This document shows positions 1 through 7,026 of a stretch of DNA of 8,559 nt, piece after piece. Below the pieces are notes generated by a model. The model made no database searches and had not been told where the DNA came from. It was given only the letters and a program-made list of their open reading frames with translations. This stretch comes from Patescibacteria group bacterium (GTDB lineage: Bacteria; Patescibacteriota; JABMPQ01; JAHIRA01): the NCBI GenBank assembly GCA_018818905.1, contig JAHIRA010000040.1, forward strand, positions 1 through 8,559, in the 5' to 3' direction. The first letter of the stretch is position 1. Every line of letters begins with the position of its first letter. The position numbers and the translations under genes are program-made.

Positions 1-1211
1 GAAAGGTCACCACCAGGAGGAGAAACCGCACCCACCACAGTCAAGGAACCTTCTCTATCCCCTTTTGAAGATAGACATTTGACCTTACCGGCTCTTTCAT
101 AAAAACTGGCAGTTCTGGATCCTAGGTAGGCAGGATAACCTTCTTCGCCAGGCATTTCTGCCAAACGACCAGAAACTTCACGAAGCGCTTCGGCCCATCT
201 TGAAGTTGAGTCAGCCATAAGAGCGACTTTGAAACCCATATCTCTGTAATATTCGGCAATAGTAATACCAGTGTAGATAGAAGCCTCACGAGCAGCCACC
301 GGCATGTTTGAGGTGTTGGCAATCAGGACAGTTCTTTTCATCAGAGGTTCTCCAGAGCGAGGATCTTTTAGTTCAGGAAACTCCATCAACACGTCCGTCA
401 TTTCATTGCCACGTTCTCCGCAACCAATAAAGACAACAATGTCAGCATCGGCCCATTTGGCTAGTTGATGCTGAATCACAGTTTTACCAGCCCCAAAAGG
501 TCCCGGCACACAACCGGCGCCACCTTTGACAATAGGGAAAAAGGAATCGACAACTCTCTGTCCGGTTATCAGTGGCTCTTTGGGAACCAATTTTTCTTTA
601 ACCGGTCTAGGTTCACGAATAGGCCATTTTTGAAGCATGGCCACATCTTTGTCACCATCTTTGGTTTCAATGACAGCAATAGTTTCTTCAATATTGTATT
701 CTCCGTCTTTAACTTCTTTGACCTTGCCCTCAATACCAAAAGGGACCATGACTTTGTGAAGCACAGTCGTAGATTCTTCCACTTCTCCCAGCACATCACC
801 TGAGGTAACTTCGTCACCAGCTTTGGCGACAGGCTTGAACTCCCAAATCTTTTCTCTATCAAGACCAGGAACTTCAACACCACGAGTAATATAATCACCA
901 GTTTCTTCCATCAGGAGGTTCAAAGGTCTTTGAATACCATCATAAATAGAAGTCACCAAACCAGGTCCAAGATCGACAGACAAAGGCCGGCCAGTAGAAT
1001 AAACTGGCTCACCGGCTCCGATACCAGAAGTCTCTTCATAGACCTGGATAGAAGCTTTGTCATCTTCAAGTTCAATAATTTCTCCCGTCAACTTCATATC
1101 AGAAACTTTAACCACGTCAAACATTTTGGCTCCTTCCATACCTTCAGCCACAACCAGCGGACCGGCCACTTTGACAATCTTGCCCTGAACTTTATTGTTT
1201 TCTTCAGACAT
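1..1211 (-). CDS. ntpA: V/A-type ATPase catalytic subunit A (3' end beyond window)
   Basis: This is the nucleotide-binding catalytic subunit of the V1/A1 head, also called atpA. I translated it by eye from the ATG at 1211 down to base 1: 403 codons are open with no stop, out of about 580-600 usual for the family, so the C-terminal part lies outside the window. An N-terminal beta-barrel segment and the A-subunit-specific insertion precede the ATPase core. The P-loop GPFGAGKT is at residues 237-244, and GERGNE follows with the likely catalytic Glu266. The Walker B strand ALMADS has Asp334, followed by the strongly conserved [20 protein letters not shown] and GAVSPPGGD segments. The P-loop form with Ala before Gly-Lys-Thr resembles the Enterococcus hirae NtpA type. 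It is the last operon gene visible, 81 nt after ntpG, in a spacer with a perfect hairpin. No Shine-Dalgarno motif precedes the ATG. Confidence 0.97.
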   Translation of the reverse strand, partial: MSEENNKVQGKIVKVAGPLVVAEGMEGAKMFDVVKVSDMKLTGEIIELEDDKASIQVYEETSGIGAGEPVYSTGRPLSVDLGPGLVTSIYDGIQRPLNLLMEETGDYITRGVEVPGLDREKIWEFKPVAKAGDEVTSGDVLGEVEESTTVLHKVMVPFGIEGKVKEVKDGEYNIEETIAVIETKDGDKDVAMLQKWPIREPRPVKEKLVPKEPLITGQRVVDSFFPIVKGGAGCVPGPFGAGKTVIQHQLAKWADADIVVFIGCGERGNEMTDVLMEFPELKDPRSGEPLMKRTVLIANTSNMPVAAREASIYTGITIAEYYRDMGFKVALMADSTSRWAEALREVSGRLAEMPGEEGYPAYLGSRTASFYERAGKVKCLSSKGDREGSLTVVGAVSPPGGDL

Positions 1212-1225
1212 AGTGTATCTAATTA

Positions 1226-1275
1226 TTAATTTCAATTATTAATCCCAATTTTCAAACTATTGTGCTTGAAAATTG
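1226..1275. repeat. Spacer repeat, copy 1 (before ntpA)
   Basis: On the plus strand this holds TTAATTTCAATTA at 1226-1238, a 25-nt gap, then GCTTGAAAATTG at 1264-1275. The same two blocks, the first with one extra T, recur at 3733-3781 with a 23-nt gap. Small matches outside the blocks (tagtgt on the left, attga exactly 10 nt beyond the second block on the right) also occur in both places. The blocks are AT-rich, so part of the match could be chance. Confidence 0.5.
1246..1275 (-). other. Perfect 10-bp stem-loop in the ntpG-ntpA spacer
   Basis: CAATTTTCAA at 1246-1255 is the exact reverse complement of TTGAAAATTG at 1266-1275, with a 10-nt loop. In the mRNA it lies between the ntpG stop and the ntpA start. 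The stem is AT-rich and no T-run follows, so it does not look like an intrinsic terminator. A role in mRNA processing, stability or ntpA translation is possible but inferred. Confidence 0.6.
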
Positions 1276-1292
1276 TTCATTAGTTATTGAAA

Positions 1293-1610
1293 CTAGCCCA
1301 AAATATCACTCCCGACAGCTTGCTCAACAATCCTTTTGATCTTTTCTTGACCAACACCAGTAGTCCCTTTGTGAGAAGGAATAGGAATAATGGCGGGCAA
1401 CGGCCTTTGTGACAATTCAAACACTTCTTCTTTGGCTTCAGAGAAAAAATCTTCGGTAATGAGAACCACAGCGTATTCTTCTGACTTGCAAATTCCCTTG
1501 AGCTTGGCTACCAGTTCATCTTTGGAATTAATGGCATGAGGAACTACCCCTAGAGCTTTGAAGCCCAAGATAGCGTCTTCTGAACCTAGAATGGCAAGTT
1601 TGTATTCCAT
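1293..1610 (-). CDS. ntpG: V/A-type ATPase subunit F (NtpG)
   Basis: This is the small central-stalk subunit F of the V1/A1 head, called NtpG in Enterococcus and often atpF. It binds the rotor subunit D and helps couple rotation to catalysis. The protein has 105 residues, the usual family length. It starts with a beta strand (YKLAILG, residues 3-9) of the Rossmann-like fold and has a second hydrophobic strand AVVLITEDF near residues 46-54. It ends with the family signature PAIIPIPSHKGTTGVGQEK, followed by an amphipathic helix with a VEQAVGSDIL-type terminus. The ATG at 1610 lies 4 nt after the ntpC stop, so translational coupling is likely. No Shine-Dalgarno motif is visible. Confidence 0.95.
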   Translation of the reverse strand: MEYKLAILGSEDAILGFKALGVVPHAINSKDELVAKLKGICKSEEYAVVLITEDFFSEAKEEVFELSQRPLPAIIPIPSHKGTTGVGQEKIKRIVEQAVGSDILG

Positions 1611-1614
1611 AGGA

Positions 1615-2631
1615 TTAAACTAGTTCAATTATTCTTTCTTTAATTTCTTCTGAAGAAACCTCATTAATCTTGCCGCTCATAATTTTTCTGATATTGCGGT
1701 TAGCAATCATTTTGGCCAGAACATAAGCTATTAGAACTTCCATACCAAAAGCTTCTTTTTTACCCTCGCGAGAAAGCTCAGCTTCGTAAAGCTCAAAAGC
1801 TTTTTCAACTTTAAAAAAGTCTTTGCTTTCAATAGCTTCCTTGATTACTTCTTCCACTCTGGCTGAGATAAACAGTTTGGCAACTTCCGCAAGAAAATCA
1901 TCATTACTTTCGGCCTCAAAATATGAAGCGTAAAGATCGGCTCTAACTGAGCCATTTTTGATGAGGCGGGTGGACACAAAAGCAAAATCTTTGTTGAGAT
2001 TTTTGGCTCTGACCAGGATCTTGGCGTTGGCCAGATCAATTTTCTTTCTGGTGGCATCCAAAACAAACTCACTCTTGATTCGCTTGGCGATCTTTAGAAG
2101 TAGGGCAAAATAGCGTTGGTCTAGGTAAGAATCTACCTTTTCTGGAGTTAGCTCGTTTTCTTTTGAGAAATCCTCAAGAACATCTTTAATAATCTTGGTC
2201 AAATCCTTCTCTGATTCTGGCAAAGTCTCGGTTTCATTCTGAACAGCTTCTCTCATTTTTTCTGGATCAACATTGCCCAAGTTTGAATAGTACTCACTCA
2301 GATCCACCTCAAAATACTTCTCTTTACAGAAGCATTTGAGATTATGAAAATCAAACTCAGAGAAAAGCCACCCCAGTAAATCTGGGTCTTTGGCGACTTC
2401 TAAGACAAAGTTTCTGGTCTGAAGCATGTCTCTTGTTAGAATTTTCTCGTAGGCTGAGACTTCGCTTTCTTTGTTGAGTTCATCAGCATAGTCAAATTCG
2501 CTCAAGACCTTGAGAGCCTCAGCGGGATCTTTGGCGTCAATCATACGTGTGAGAGAATCTGCGTTAATCAGTTCTTTCTCTCTGACTCTGACGCGTCCGG
2601 TAGCCAAAATGTAGTCAGCAGAATCCTGCAT
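1615..2631 (-). CDS. ntpC: V/A-type ATPase subunit C (subunit d homologue)
   Basis: This is the funnel-shaped subunit that joins the central stalk to the membrane c-ring, homologous to eukaryotic V-ATPase subunit d (vATP-synt_AC39 family). Its 338 residues fall in the family range of about 320-380. The sequence is almost wholly helical and charged, without membrane segments or signal peptide. It begins with the typical N-terminal DYILATGRVRVRE stretch (residues 6-18), and a KILVRAKNL helix lies in the middle. Recognition rests on this N-terminus, the length, the composition and the gene's place between E and F. The ATG at 2631 starts the family-like N-terminus directly. It lies 40 nt after the ntpE stop and 4 nt before ntpG. 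Confidence 0.92.
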   Translation of the reverse strand: MQDSADYILATGRVRVREKELINADSLTRMIDAKDPAEALKVLSEFDYADELNKESEVSAYEKILTRDMLQTRNFVLEVAKDPDLLGWLFSEFDFHNLKCFCKEKYFEVDLSEYYSNLGNVDPEKMREAVQNETETLPESEKDLTKIIKDVLEDFSKENELTPEKVDSYLDQRYFALLLKIAKRIKSEFVLDATRKKIDLANAKILVRAKNLNKDFAFVSTRLIKNGSVRADLYASYFEAESNDDFLAEVAKLFISARVEEVIKEAIESKDFFKVEKAFELYEAELSREGKKEAFGMEVLIAYVLAKMIANRNIRKIMSGKINEVSSEEIKERIIELV

Positions 2632-2671
2632 TATGGAATGATATTAAGTCTGCTAAAATTTGTAAGTCAAA

Positions 2672-3235
2672 TTAGGAGAATAGAATCTCGGAAGCTTTGA
2701 CCTCCATGTCGTCTCGACTATCTTTCAGAAGAGCTTCGAAAGTGTTATCCATTTCAACATTCTCAGAAATAGCTCTAAAACCTCCACTAGCTTTGACAGT
2801 CTGGTCAGAAACTTTGAATCCCTTACCACTAGCCGATACGCTCTTCTTGGTGGCTTCTTCACGACCGGCAACCGGAACAATTTCAAAGTTACCTTCTTCC
2901 ATTTTGCCAAGAAGTTTTTCCAAAACAGCTTGATAAGAATTGTCATCAAGAGCAGCTAGTTTGGCTAGAGCTTGTTTGAAAGCCTTGTCCAAAAGAGCCT
3001 GTCTCGTTTTGAGTAGTTGATTCTTTTCTTTCATTCTAAGAGCATACTCAGCCTGCATAATCTGATTCTTGGCTTCTTTTTCGGCTTCTTTGGTAGCGCT
3101 ATTTTCAAGAGTTTCTTTCTTGGCTAGAGCCTTGGACTTCAAAACTTGCAGCTTCTCAGTGGTCTTTGCCTGAAGCTTCTCTATCTCAGCCTGATTCTCT
3201 TTCTCAATTGACTTTATAATGTCTTCGAGTGCCAT
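2672..3235 (-). CDS. ntpE: V/A-type ATPase peripheral-stalk subunit E
   Basis: Subunit E pairs with the small subunit G/H to form the peripheral stalk (stator) that holds the catalytic head against the membrane part. The protein has 187 residues, close to the 190-200 usual for bacterial E subunits. Residues 1 to about 95 form a long charged coiled coil rich in Lys, Glu, Gln and Ala. Residues from about 96 onward form a globular C-terminal domain, with the alternating strand FEIVPVAG and a segment around KASGGFRAISENVEMDNTFEALL typical of the family. No membrane segment is present. The ATG at 3235 lies 9 nt after the ntpK stop, which suggests coupling, and no Shine-Dalgarno motif precedes it. 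Its stator partner is the gene at 5896-6210. Confidence 0.94.
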   Translation of the reverse strand: MALEDIIKSIEKENQAEIEKLQAKTTEKLQVLKSKALAKKETLENSATKEAEKEAKNQIMQAEYALRMKEKNQLLKTRQALLDKAFKQALAKLAALDDNSYQAVLEKLLGKMEEGNFEIVPVAGREEATKKSVSASGKGFKVSDQTVKASGGFRAISENVEMDNTFEALLKDSRDDMEVKASEILFS

Positions 3236-3244
3236 GGGTTAGAG

Positions 3245-3718
3245 TTAGTCTAACTTAAAAAACAGAACGGTCAGAATTGAGATAACCAAACCAAGAAGAG
3301 CATAGGTCTCAACCATAGCTGAAAGAATGACCGCATTACCAGATTTGTCCGGTTGTTTGGCTACAATGTTTAGACCGGCAGCAGAAACTTTACCTTGATG
3401 AATACCCGAGAGCATTCCACCAAAAGCAACTGGCAAACAAGCGGCAAAAATAACTAGGCCCTGAGCCACGGTCAATTCTTTGGGCGTTCCACCCAGAAGA
3501 CCGGTTTGGAGCATCACAATAAAGGCCACCAGAAAACCGTAAATTCCCTGTGTTCCGGGCAAAGCTTCCAAAAGAAGAACTTTACCAAAGAGTTCTGGCT
3601 TTTCTGAAACAACGCCAGCTCCGGCGCGACCCGCAGTTCCGACACCAACTGCAGAACCGATTCCAGCAAAGATAACAGCAAAAGCTGCTCCTGCAATAGC
3701 AAGTGCTAATCCCATCAT
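3245..3718 (-). CDS. ntpK: V-type ATPase proteolipid subunit K (doubled c-subunit, probable Na+ rotor)
   Basis: This is the membrane rotor-ring subunit. It has 157 residues and four hydrophobic helices (about 3-25, 45-73, 83-107, 128-155), a two-hairpin duplication like the 156-residue Enterococcus hirae NtpK. The ion site is intact by comparison with that protein. LPGTQGIY gives Leu53, Thr56, Gln57 and Tyr60, matching L61, T64, Q65 and Y68. HQGK gives Gln108 (Q110), and MVETYALLG gives Glu137 (E139). The carboxylate occurs only in the second hairpin; the first has Gln57, as in E. hirae. These side chains bind Na+ there, so Na+ transport is a well-supported inference, not a measurement. The gene starts with two consecutive ATGs (3718 and 3715). 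It sits behind a 126-nt spacer with two stem-loops and ends 9 nt before ntpE. Confidence 0.97.
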   Translation of the reverse strand: MMGLALAIAGAAFAVIFAGIGSAVGVGTAGRAGAGVVSEKPELFGKVLLLEALPGTQGIYGFLVAFIVMLQTGLLGGTPKELTVAQGLVIFAACLPVAFGGMLSGIHQGKVSAAGLNIVAKQPDKSGNAVILSAMVETYALLGLVISILTVLFFKLD

Positions 3719-3732
3719 AACTTTAGTGTTAA

Positions 3733-3781
3733 TTAATTTTCAATTAGCGATTTGCGACTTCCAAGCAAGGCTTGAAAATTG
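3733..3781. repeat. Spacer repeat, copy 2 (before ntpK)
   Basis: On the plus strand this holds TTAATTTTCAATTA at 3733-3746, a 23-nt gap, then GCTTGAAAATTG at 3770-3781. It is the partner of the copy at 1226-1275 in the spacer before ntpA. As there, AATTTTCAA (3735-3743) can pair with TTGAAAATT (3772-3780). The middle differs from copy 1 and contains its own hairpin. Confidence 0.5.
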
Positions 3782-3788
3782 CAAATCG
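3748..3788 (-). other. Nested stem-loop upstream of ntpK
   Basis: CGATTTGC (3748-3755) pairs exactly with GCAAATCG (3781-3788). Within the loop, CAAGC (3762-3766) can pair with GCTTG (3770-3774). The structure lies about 30 nt before the ntpK start in the mRNA. It has no T-run and so is unlikely to be a terminator. It could protect or expose the ntpK start region; this is inference. Confidence 0.55.
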
Positions 3789-3808
3789 AGCATTGATGAT
3801 CTTCGGAA

Positions 3809-3830
3809 GGACGCGCCAGCGGCGGCGTCC
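3809..3830 (-). other. GC-rich palindrome after ntpI
   Basis: GGACGC (3809-3814) pairs with GCGTCC (3825-3830), and the inner GCC/GGC can add three more pairs around a small loop with one bulged G. It is strikingly GC-rich for its surroundings and starts 14 nt beyond the ntpI stop codon. On the minus strand it is followed by TTCCGAAG and not a T-run, so it is not a typical intrinsic terminator. It may act as a barrier to 3'-to-5' RNA decay or be a small dispersed palindrome. Confidence 0.6.
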
Positions 3831-3844
3831 TCTATTTCTTCAAT

Positions 3845-5896
3845 CTAATTCTTGAACTCGATGTACTTGCCTTCTCTCTTAAACGGAATAAAGACTTCTC
3901 CGCCTCCTTCAAGAAACTTGGGGAAAAATTCTACAAACTGCAATCTTCCAGAGTGAATATAGGCTCCCAGAACATTGATAGCAATATTGAAAGTATGACC
4001 ACCAATCAGGATAATAACCATCAGAACATAGCCAGCCACCGGAATCATATCTTTGACCAGCAGCGCAATGATGTTCACGGCCATGGCAATAATACCTGTA
4101 GCCAAACCCAAGGCTAGCAAACGAGAGTAGGATAGAATATCGGAAATGTAACCAACAGCGGTATAAAGGCCCAAAATTCCAGAAATAAGTCTAATCGGTA
4201 GACCAATAATATTGCCTAGAATCAACCAAGTATAGTATTGGCTAGACTTCCCTTCTTTCTTCTTGATGTTGTTAATTTTCTTTTTGAAAAGATTTGTTCC
4301 AGAAAACCAGACCACCAAGAAAGCTACCAAAAGCAGAATGATCAAACTAACCGAAGCCAGAAGAGCAATACCTAGAGCATAGCTAGCTACCAGGTAAAGT
4401 CCGCCAAAAAGTAGAATAGTAAACCAGAGCGCATCCATTAACACATCTTTTTCATATACTTTGCTTTTGAAGCTCCAATAAAGCTTGATAATAATACCAG
4501 TTAGAATCTGGATATAACCCAGCGCAGCTGCGATACCCAGAACCACCATAACCTGGTTTAGTGGATTGATAACTTGAATTTTCTGCAAGATTGGAGGAAG
4601 TTGCTCGGACTCAATGCCAAACCAACCACCATAAAGAGCGCCAATGACAAAGGTAGCAATACCTCCGTACATAAGCAGACGCAAAAGCCTTTGCTTGTCT
4701 TTGGGGACTTTGAAGACTTTGATAGCCAGATATGTTCCAACCGCCAGGATTATTCCATAACCAGCGTCTGTTAGACACAAGGCAAAATATACTATAAAAA
4801 ATGGAGCCAGATAAGGCGTTGGGTCAACCTCGTTGGTTTTGGGCAGACCATAAATCTTGGTGACAGACTCAAAAGGTTTGATAAAACTTCTATTCTCTAT
4901 GATAACCGGGGCATTTTCTTTCTTTTTGGGGCTAACCTCGGCAAGATAAAAATCTTTGGTAACAGACTTGAGACCTTCTTCAAGATGGTTAATGTGTTCT
5001 TTTTGGACCCAGGCTGAAACTCTAAAAGCTTTACCAGTTAAATCAAAATTGGTTTTGGCTTCATCGATTTCTTTTTGCCAAGTCAAATAATCATAAATAA
5101 CTTTGAGGTCCTTGAGATTCTGCTTGGCACTTCTTGTCAGCTTGCCCTTGAGGTCTCTGATTTGTTCTTTATTGTCTTTTCTGGTTTTATTGAGCTGGGA
5201 AATATGTTCTGCTGGAGTTTTGCCTTCGGCCGGCAGCTCAACTTCTTCAAAATTGAAGTCAAAGGCCATGGTTTCGAAGGCTTCGTATTTGTCTTTGGCT
5301 AGAGTGACCACCACAAAAGATTCGTTGTCTTCTTCTAGAATAGGCAGAATGTCAGCTTCAACAACTTTGTGTTCTACCTTTTTTGCGAATTCTTCGAACA
5401 GATTCTGAGGTAGCTTGCCAAAAAGAAGCTTGCCCTTGAGACTTTCTCTATAATCACTCAGGTCAAAGTTGAGGTTAGTCCATTTGGTGAGTAGCTCTTT
5501 TTCTTCTTCTAGAGCTTTGTTCTTTTCTTCTAGGGACTGAATATCTTGCTCTGTTTCTTTAACTTTGGCAGTAACCTCCTGGTAATTGCAATTGGCAACA
5601 ATGTCTTTGTATTCAGCAGGTTTGAGCTGCATTTTGCCACCGGTAGAAATCTTTTCGACCAGGCTTTGTTTTTCTTTCTTTTTATAAGGTTCCAGTGTTT
5701 TTATCGCAAAATCGACTTCAAGACTTCTTCGTTCAAAATCAACAGCTTCTTGTTCTGTCTCGTCTTCTCGGCCTGATTCTAATCTTTTTTTGTCTATAAT
5801 TTGAACCGCACCACTTCGATGCAAAAAATCAAGGACACCTTTCTCGTGCTTCTTGAGTGAAAAAAGATTAATTTTGACTATTTTCGAAACTGCCAT
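3845..5896 (-). CDS. ntpI: V/A-type ATPase membrane subunit I (subunit a, ion channel stator)
   Basis: This is the stator membrane subunit that forms the ion half-channels beside the rotor ring. Its 683 residues compare with about 660 in Enterococcus hirae NtpI. Residues 1 to about 350 are cytoplasmic, with coiled coils near 105-140 and 230-280 that contact the peripheral stalks. Residues from about 360 hold seven to eight membrane helices. The domain junction carries the family motif DPTPYLAPFFIVYF followed by TDAGYGI (358-382). The essential channel arginine is probably Arg592 in SYSRLLALGLATG. The C-terminus has GGHTFNIAINVLG and HSGRLQFVEFFPKF, both typical of the family. The ATG shares its A with the stop of the preceding gene (TAATG), so translation is probably coupled. 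A 126-nt spacer separates it from ntpK. Confidence 0.97.
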   Translation of the reverse strand: MAVSKIVKINLFSLKKHEKGVLDFLHRSGAVQIIDKKRLESGREDETEQEAVDFERRSLEVDFAIKTLEPYKKKEKQSLVEKISTGGKMQLKPAEYKDIVANCNYQEVTAKVKETEQDIQSLEEKNKALEEEKELLTKWTNLNFDLSDYRESLKGKLLFGKLPQNLFEEFAKKVEHKVVEADILPILEEDNESFVVVTLAKDKYEAFETMAFDFNFEEVELPAEGKTPAEHISQLNKTRKDNKEQIRDLKGKLTRSAKQNLKDLKVIYDYLTWQKEIDEAKTNFDLTGKAFRVSAWVQKEHINHLEEGLKSVTKDFYLAEVSPKKKENAPVIIENRSFIKPFESVTKIYGLPKTNEVDPTPYLAPFFIVYFALCLTDAGYGIILAVGTYLAIKVFKVPKDKQRLLRLLMYGGIATFVIGALYGGWFGIESEQLPPILQKIQVINPLNQVMVVLGIAAALGYIQILTGIIIKLYWSFKSKVYEKDVLMDALWFTILLFGGLYLVASYALGIALLASVSLIILLLVAFLVVWFSGTNLFKKKINNIKKKEGKSSQYYTWLILGNIIGLPIRLISGILGLYTAVGYISDILSYSRLLALGLATGIIAMAVNIIALLVKDMIPVAGYVLMVIILIGGHTFNIAINVLGAYIHSGRLQFVEFFPKFLEGGGEVFIPFKREGKYIEFKN

Positions 5897-6210
5897 TAGT
5901 TTTTGATAAATTCTCCCACGATATAATCAACACACGCATCCATGTTCTGTGCACTTTTCTTTTCAACCTCGGCAACTTTTTCAACAATTTCCTTGGTTTT
6001 TTCCTCGTTCAAGACTTCGATCTTTTTGCTGGCTTCAGCTGTAGCTTGTTCTTTTCTTTCTTGAGCGACTTTCTCTATGATGAGGTATTCTTTTTCGACT
6101 TCATTTTGGAAAGCGCCAACTTTTTCTTGGGCCCCAACTTCGGCTTGCTCCAAGCTTTTTTTGGCTTTATCTTCAGTTTCTTTGATCTTATCGAGAGGAT
6201 TTTTTATCAT
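5896..6210 (-). CDS. ntpF: V/A-type ATPase peripheral-stalk subunit G/H (NtpF/AhaH type)
   Basis: This is a small stator subunit expected to form a heterodimeric coiled coil with subunit E; it is called NtpF in Enterococcus and AhaH in archaea. The 104-residue protein is nearly all charged helix, rich in Glu, Lys, Ala and Gln through about residue 90, and ends in a short more hydrophobic segment (ACVDYIVGEFI). That layout and length fit the family. The sequence itself is low in complexity, so the assignment depends largely on its place as first V-ATPase gene directly before ntpI. The ATG at 6210 is 33 nt after the rplY stop. Its TAA stop overlaps the ntpI start by one base. An AAAGGA stretch lies about 20 nt upstream, too far to be a normal ribosome binding site. 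Confidence 0.87.
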   Translation of the reverse strand: MIKNPLDKIKETEDKAKKSLEQAEVGAQEKVGAFQNEVEKEYLIIEKVAQERKEQATAEASKKIEVLNEEKTKEIVEKVAEVEKKSAQNMDACVDYIVGEFIKN

Positions 6211-6243
6211 TTCTTTGTTGTTTCTTTTATATCCTTTGAAATA

Positions 6244-6948
6244 TTATTCCTTTTTGTCGTCGTCTTTTTTCTCTTCAGTAGGGGCTTCTTTAGCTTCAGC
6301 ACCTTCTTCGCCCTCACCTTCAGCTTCTTCTTTCTTGACACCCTCAACGTCTTCAACTTTTTCTTCGACTTCTTCTTCTAGCTCGGCAAGTTCTTCTTCA
6401 CTTCTTGGAGGCATAACGGTGGCAATAATCTCATCGCCTTCTTGCTTGATTTCGACTTTGTCTGAAATCTCGATGTCTTTGATAGTAATCGTGTCTTCAA
6501 AAGTCTTGAGAGAAGAAATATTGACAGTAAACTCTTTGGGAAGATCGGCTGGAAGAGCCTCTACTTCAACCTTATCAAAGTTTTTGACCAGAACTCCACC
6601 TTCATCCTTAACAGCTCTAGAAGTTCCAACATAAATGATTTCTACCTCAGCTGTAATTTTTTCGGACATGTTGATGGCATAGAAGTCAATATGCATAAAA
6701 GTATCTTTGATCGGATCTTTTTGGATAGCTTTAATTAGAACATCTTTGCTGTCTTTGCCAAAAGCAAGACTAATAATGGTACTTTCGCCGGCTTCTTCGT
6801 AAGCCTTGCCAAAAGCGTTGTAATCCATTTGAAGATTGAGGGGTTCTTCTATTTTGAAGCCATACAAAACAGCCGGCACAAAACCTTCTTGTCTAACTTT
6901 GTTGACTTTGTCTTTTCTGAGCTGAGCTTCAAGTGATACTTTGTCCAT
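6244..6948 (-). CDS. rplY: 50S ribosomal protein L25 (TL5/CTC type, acidic tail)
   Basis: L25 binds 5S rRNA in the large ribosomal subunit. This is the long CTC form. An N-terminal 5S-binding domain (residues 1 to about 90) includes VRQEGFVPAVLYG and the characteristic IQKDPIKDTFMHIDFYAI. A beta-rich C-terminal domain follows to about residue 180. The last 50 or so residues are an extreme Glu/Lys/Asp tail (for example EELAELEEEVEEKVEDVEGV) that is probably disordered. I chose the ATG at 6948 (234 residues) because MDKVSLEAQLR matches the family start; a TTG six codons upstream is in frame and would add MYLPKN. It is the first gene after the minus-strand promoter and lies 33 nt before the V-ATPase genes, so co-transcription is likely. 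It has no Shine-Dalgarno motif, and a leader hairpin lies upstream. Confidence 0.95.
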   Translation of the reverse strand: MDKVSLEAQLRKDKVNKVRQEGFVPAVLYGFKIEEPLNLQMDYNAFGKAYEEAGESTIISLAFGKDSKDVLIKAIQKDPIKDTFMHIDFYAINMSEKITAEVEIIYVGTSRAVKDEGGVLVKNFDKVEVEALPADLPKEFTVNISSLKTFEDTITIKDIEISDKVEIKQEGDEIIATVMPPRSEEELAELEEEVEEKVEDVEGVKKEEAEGEGEEGAEAKEAPTEEKKDDDKKE

Positions 6949-6986
6949 ATTCTTAGGTAAATACAAAAATTTCTTAAATCAACCAC

Positions 6987-7008
6987 CATGCACTTGTAAC
7001 TGTGCATG
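6987..7008 (-). promoter_or_regulatory. Stem-loop in the rplY leader
   Basis: CATGCAC (6987-6993) and GTGCATG (7002-7008) form a perfect 7-bp stem with an 8-nt loop. It falls inside the predicted 5' leader of the rplY-ntp transcript, between a likely start near 7020 and the ATG at 6948. L25 is known to repress its own mRNA in E. coli, so a leader structure is plausible here. No similarity to 5S rRNA was established. Confidence 0.5.
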
Positions 7009-7026
7009 ACATCCTTAAACGAGAGT

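Noticed and set aside
465..803. Plus-strand open frame inside ntpA, and similar frames across the operon
   Set aside because: They lie antisense or out of frame within well-conserved V-ATPase genes and show no family motifs; they are by-products of the real coding frame.
1246..1275. Intrinsic terminator between ntpG and ntpA
   Set aside because: The stem is AT-rich and no T-run follows on the minus strand; termination before the catalytic subunit would also make little sense.
6046..6634. Long plus-strand frames rich in Phe or Ser opposite rplY and ntpF
   Set aside because: Their odd composition is the mirror of Glu/Lys-rich coding on the other strand, so they are not genes.
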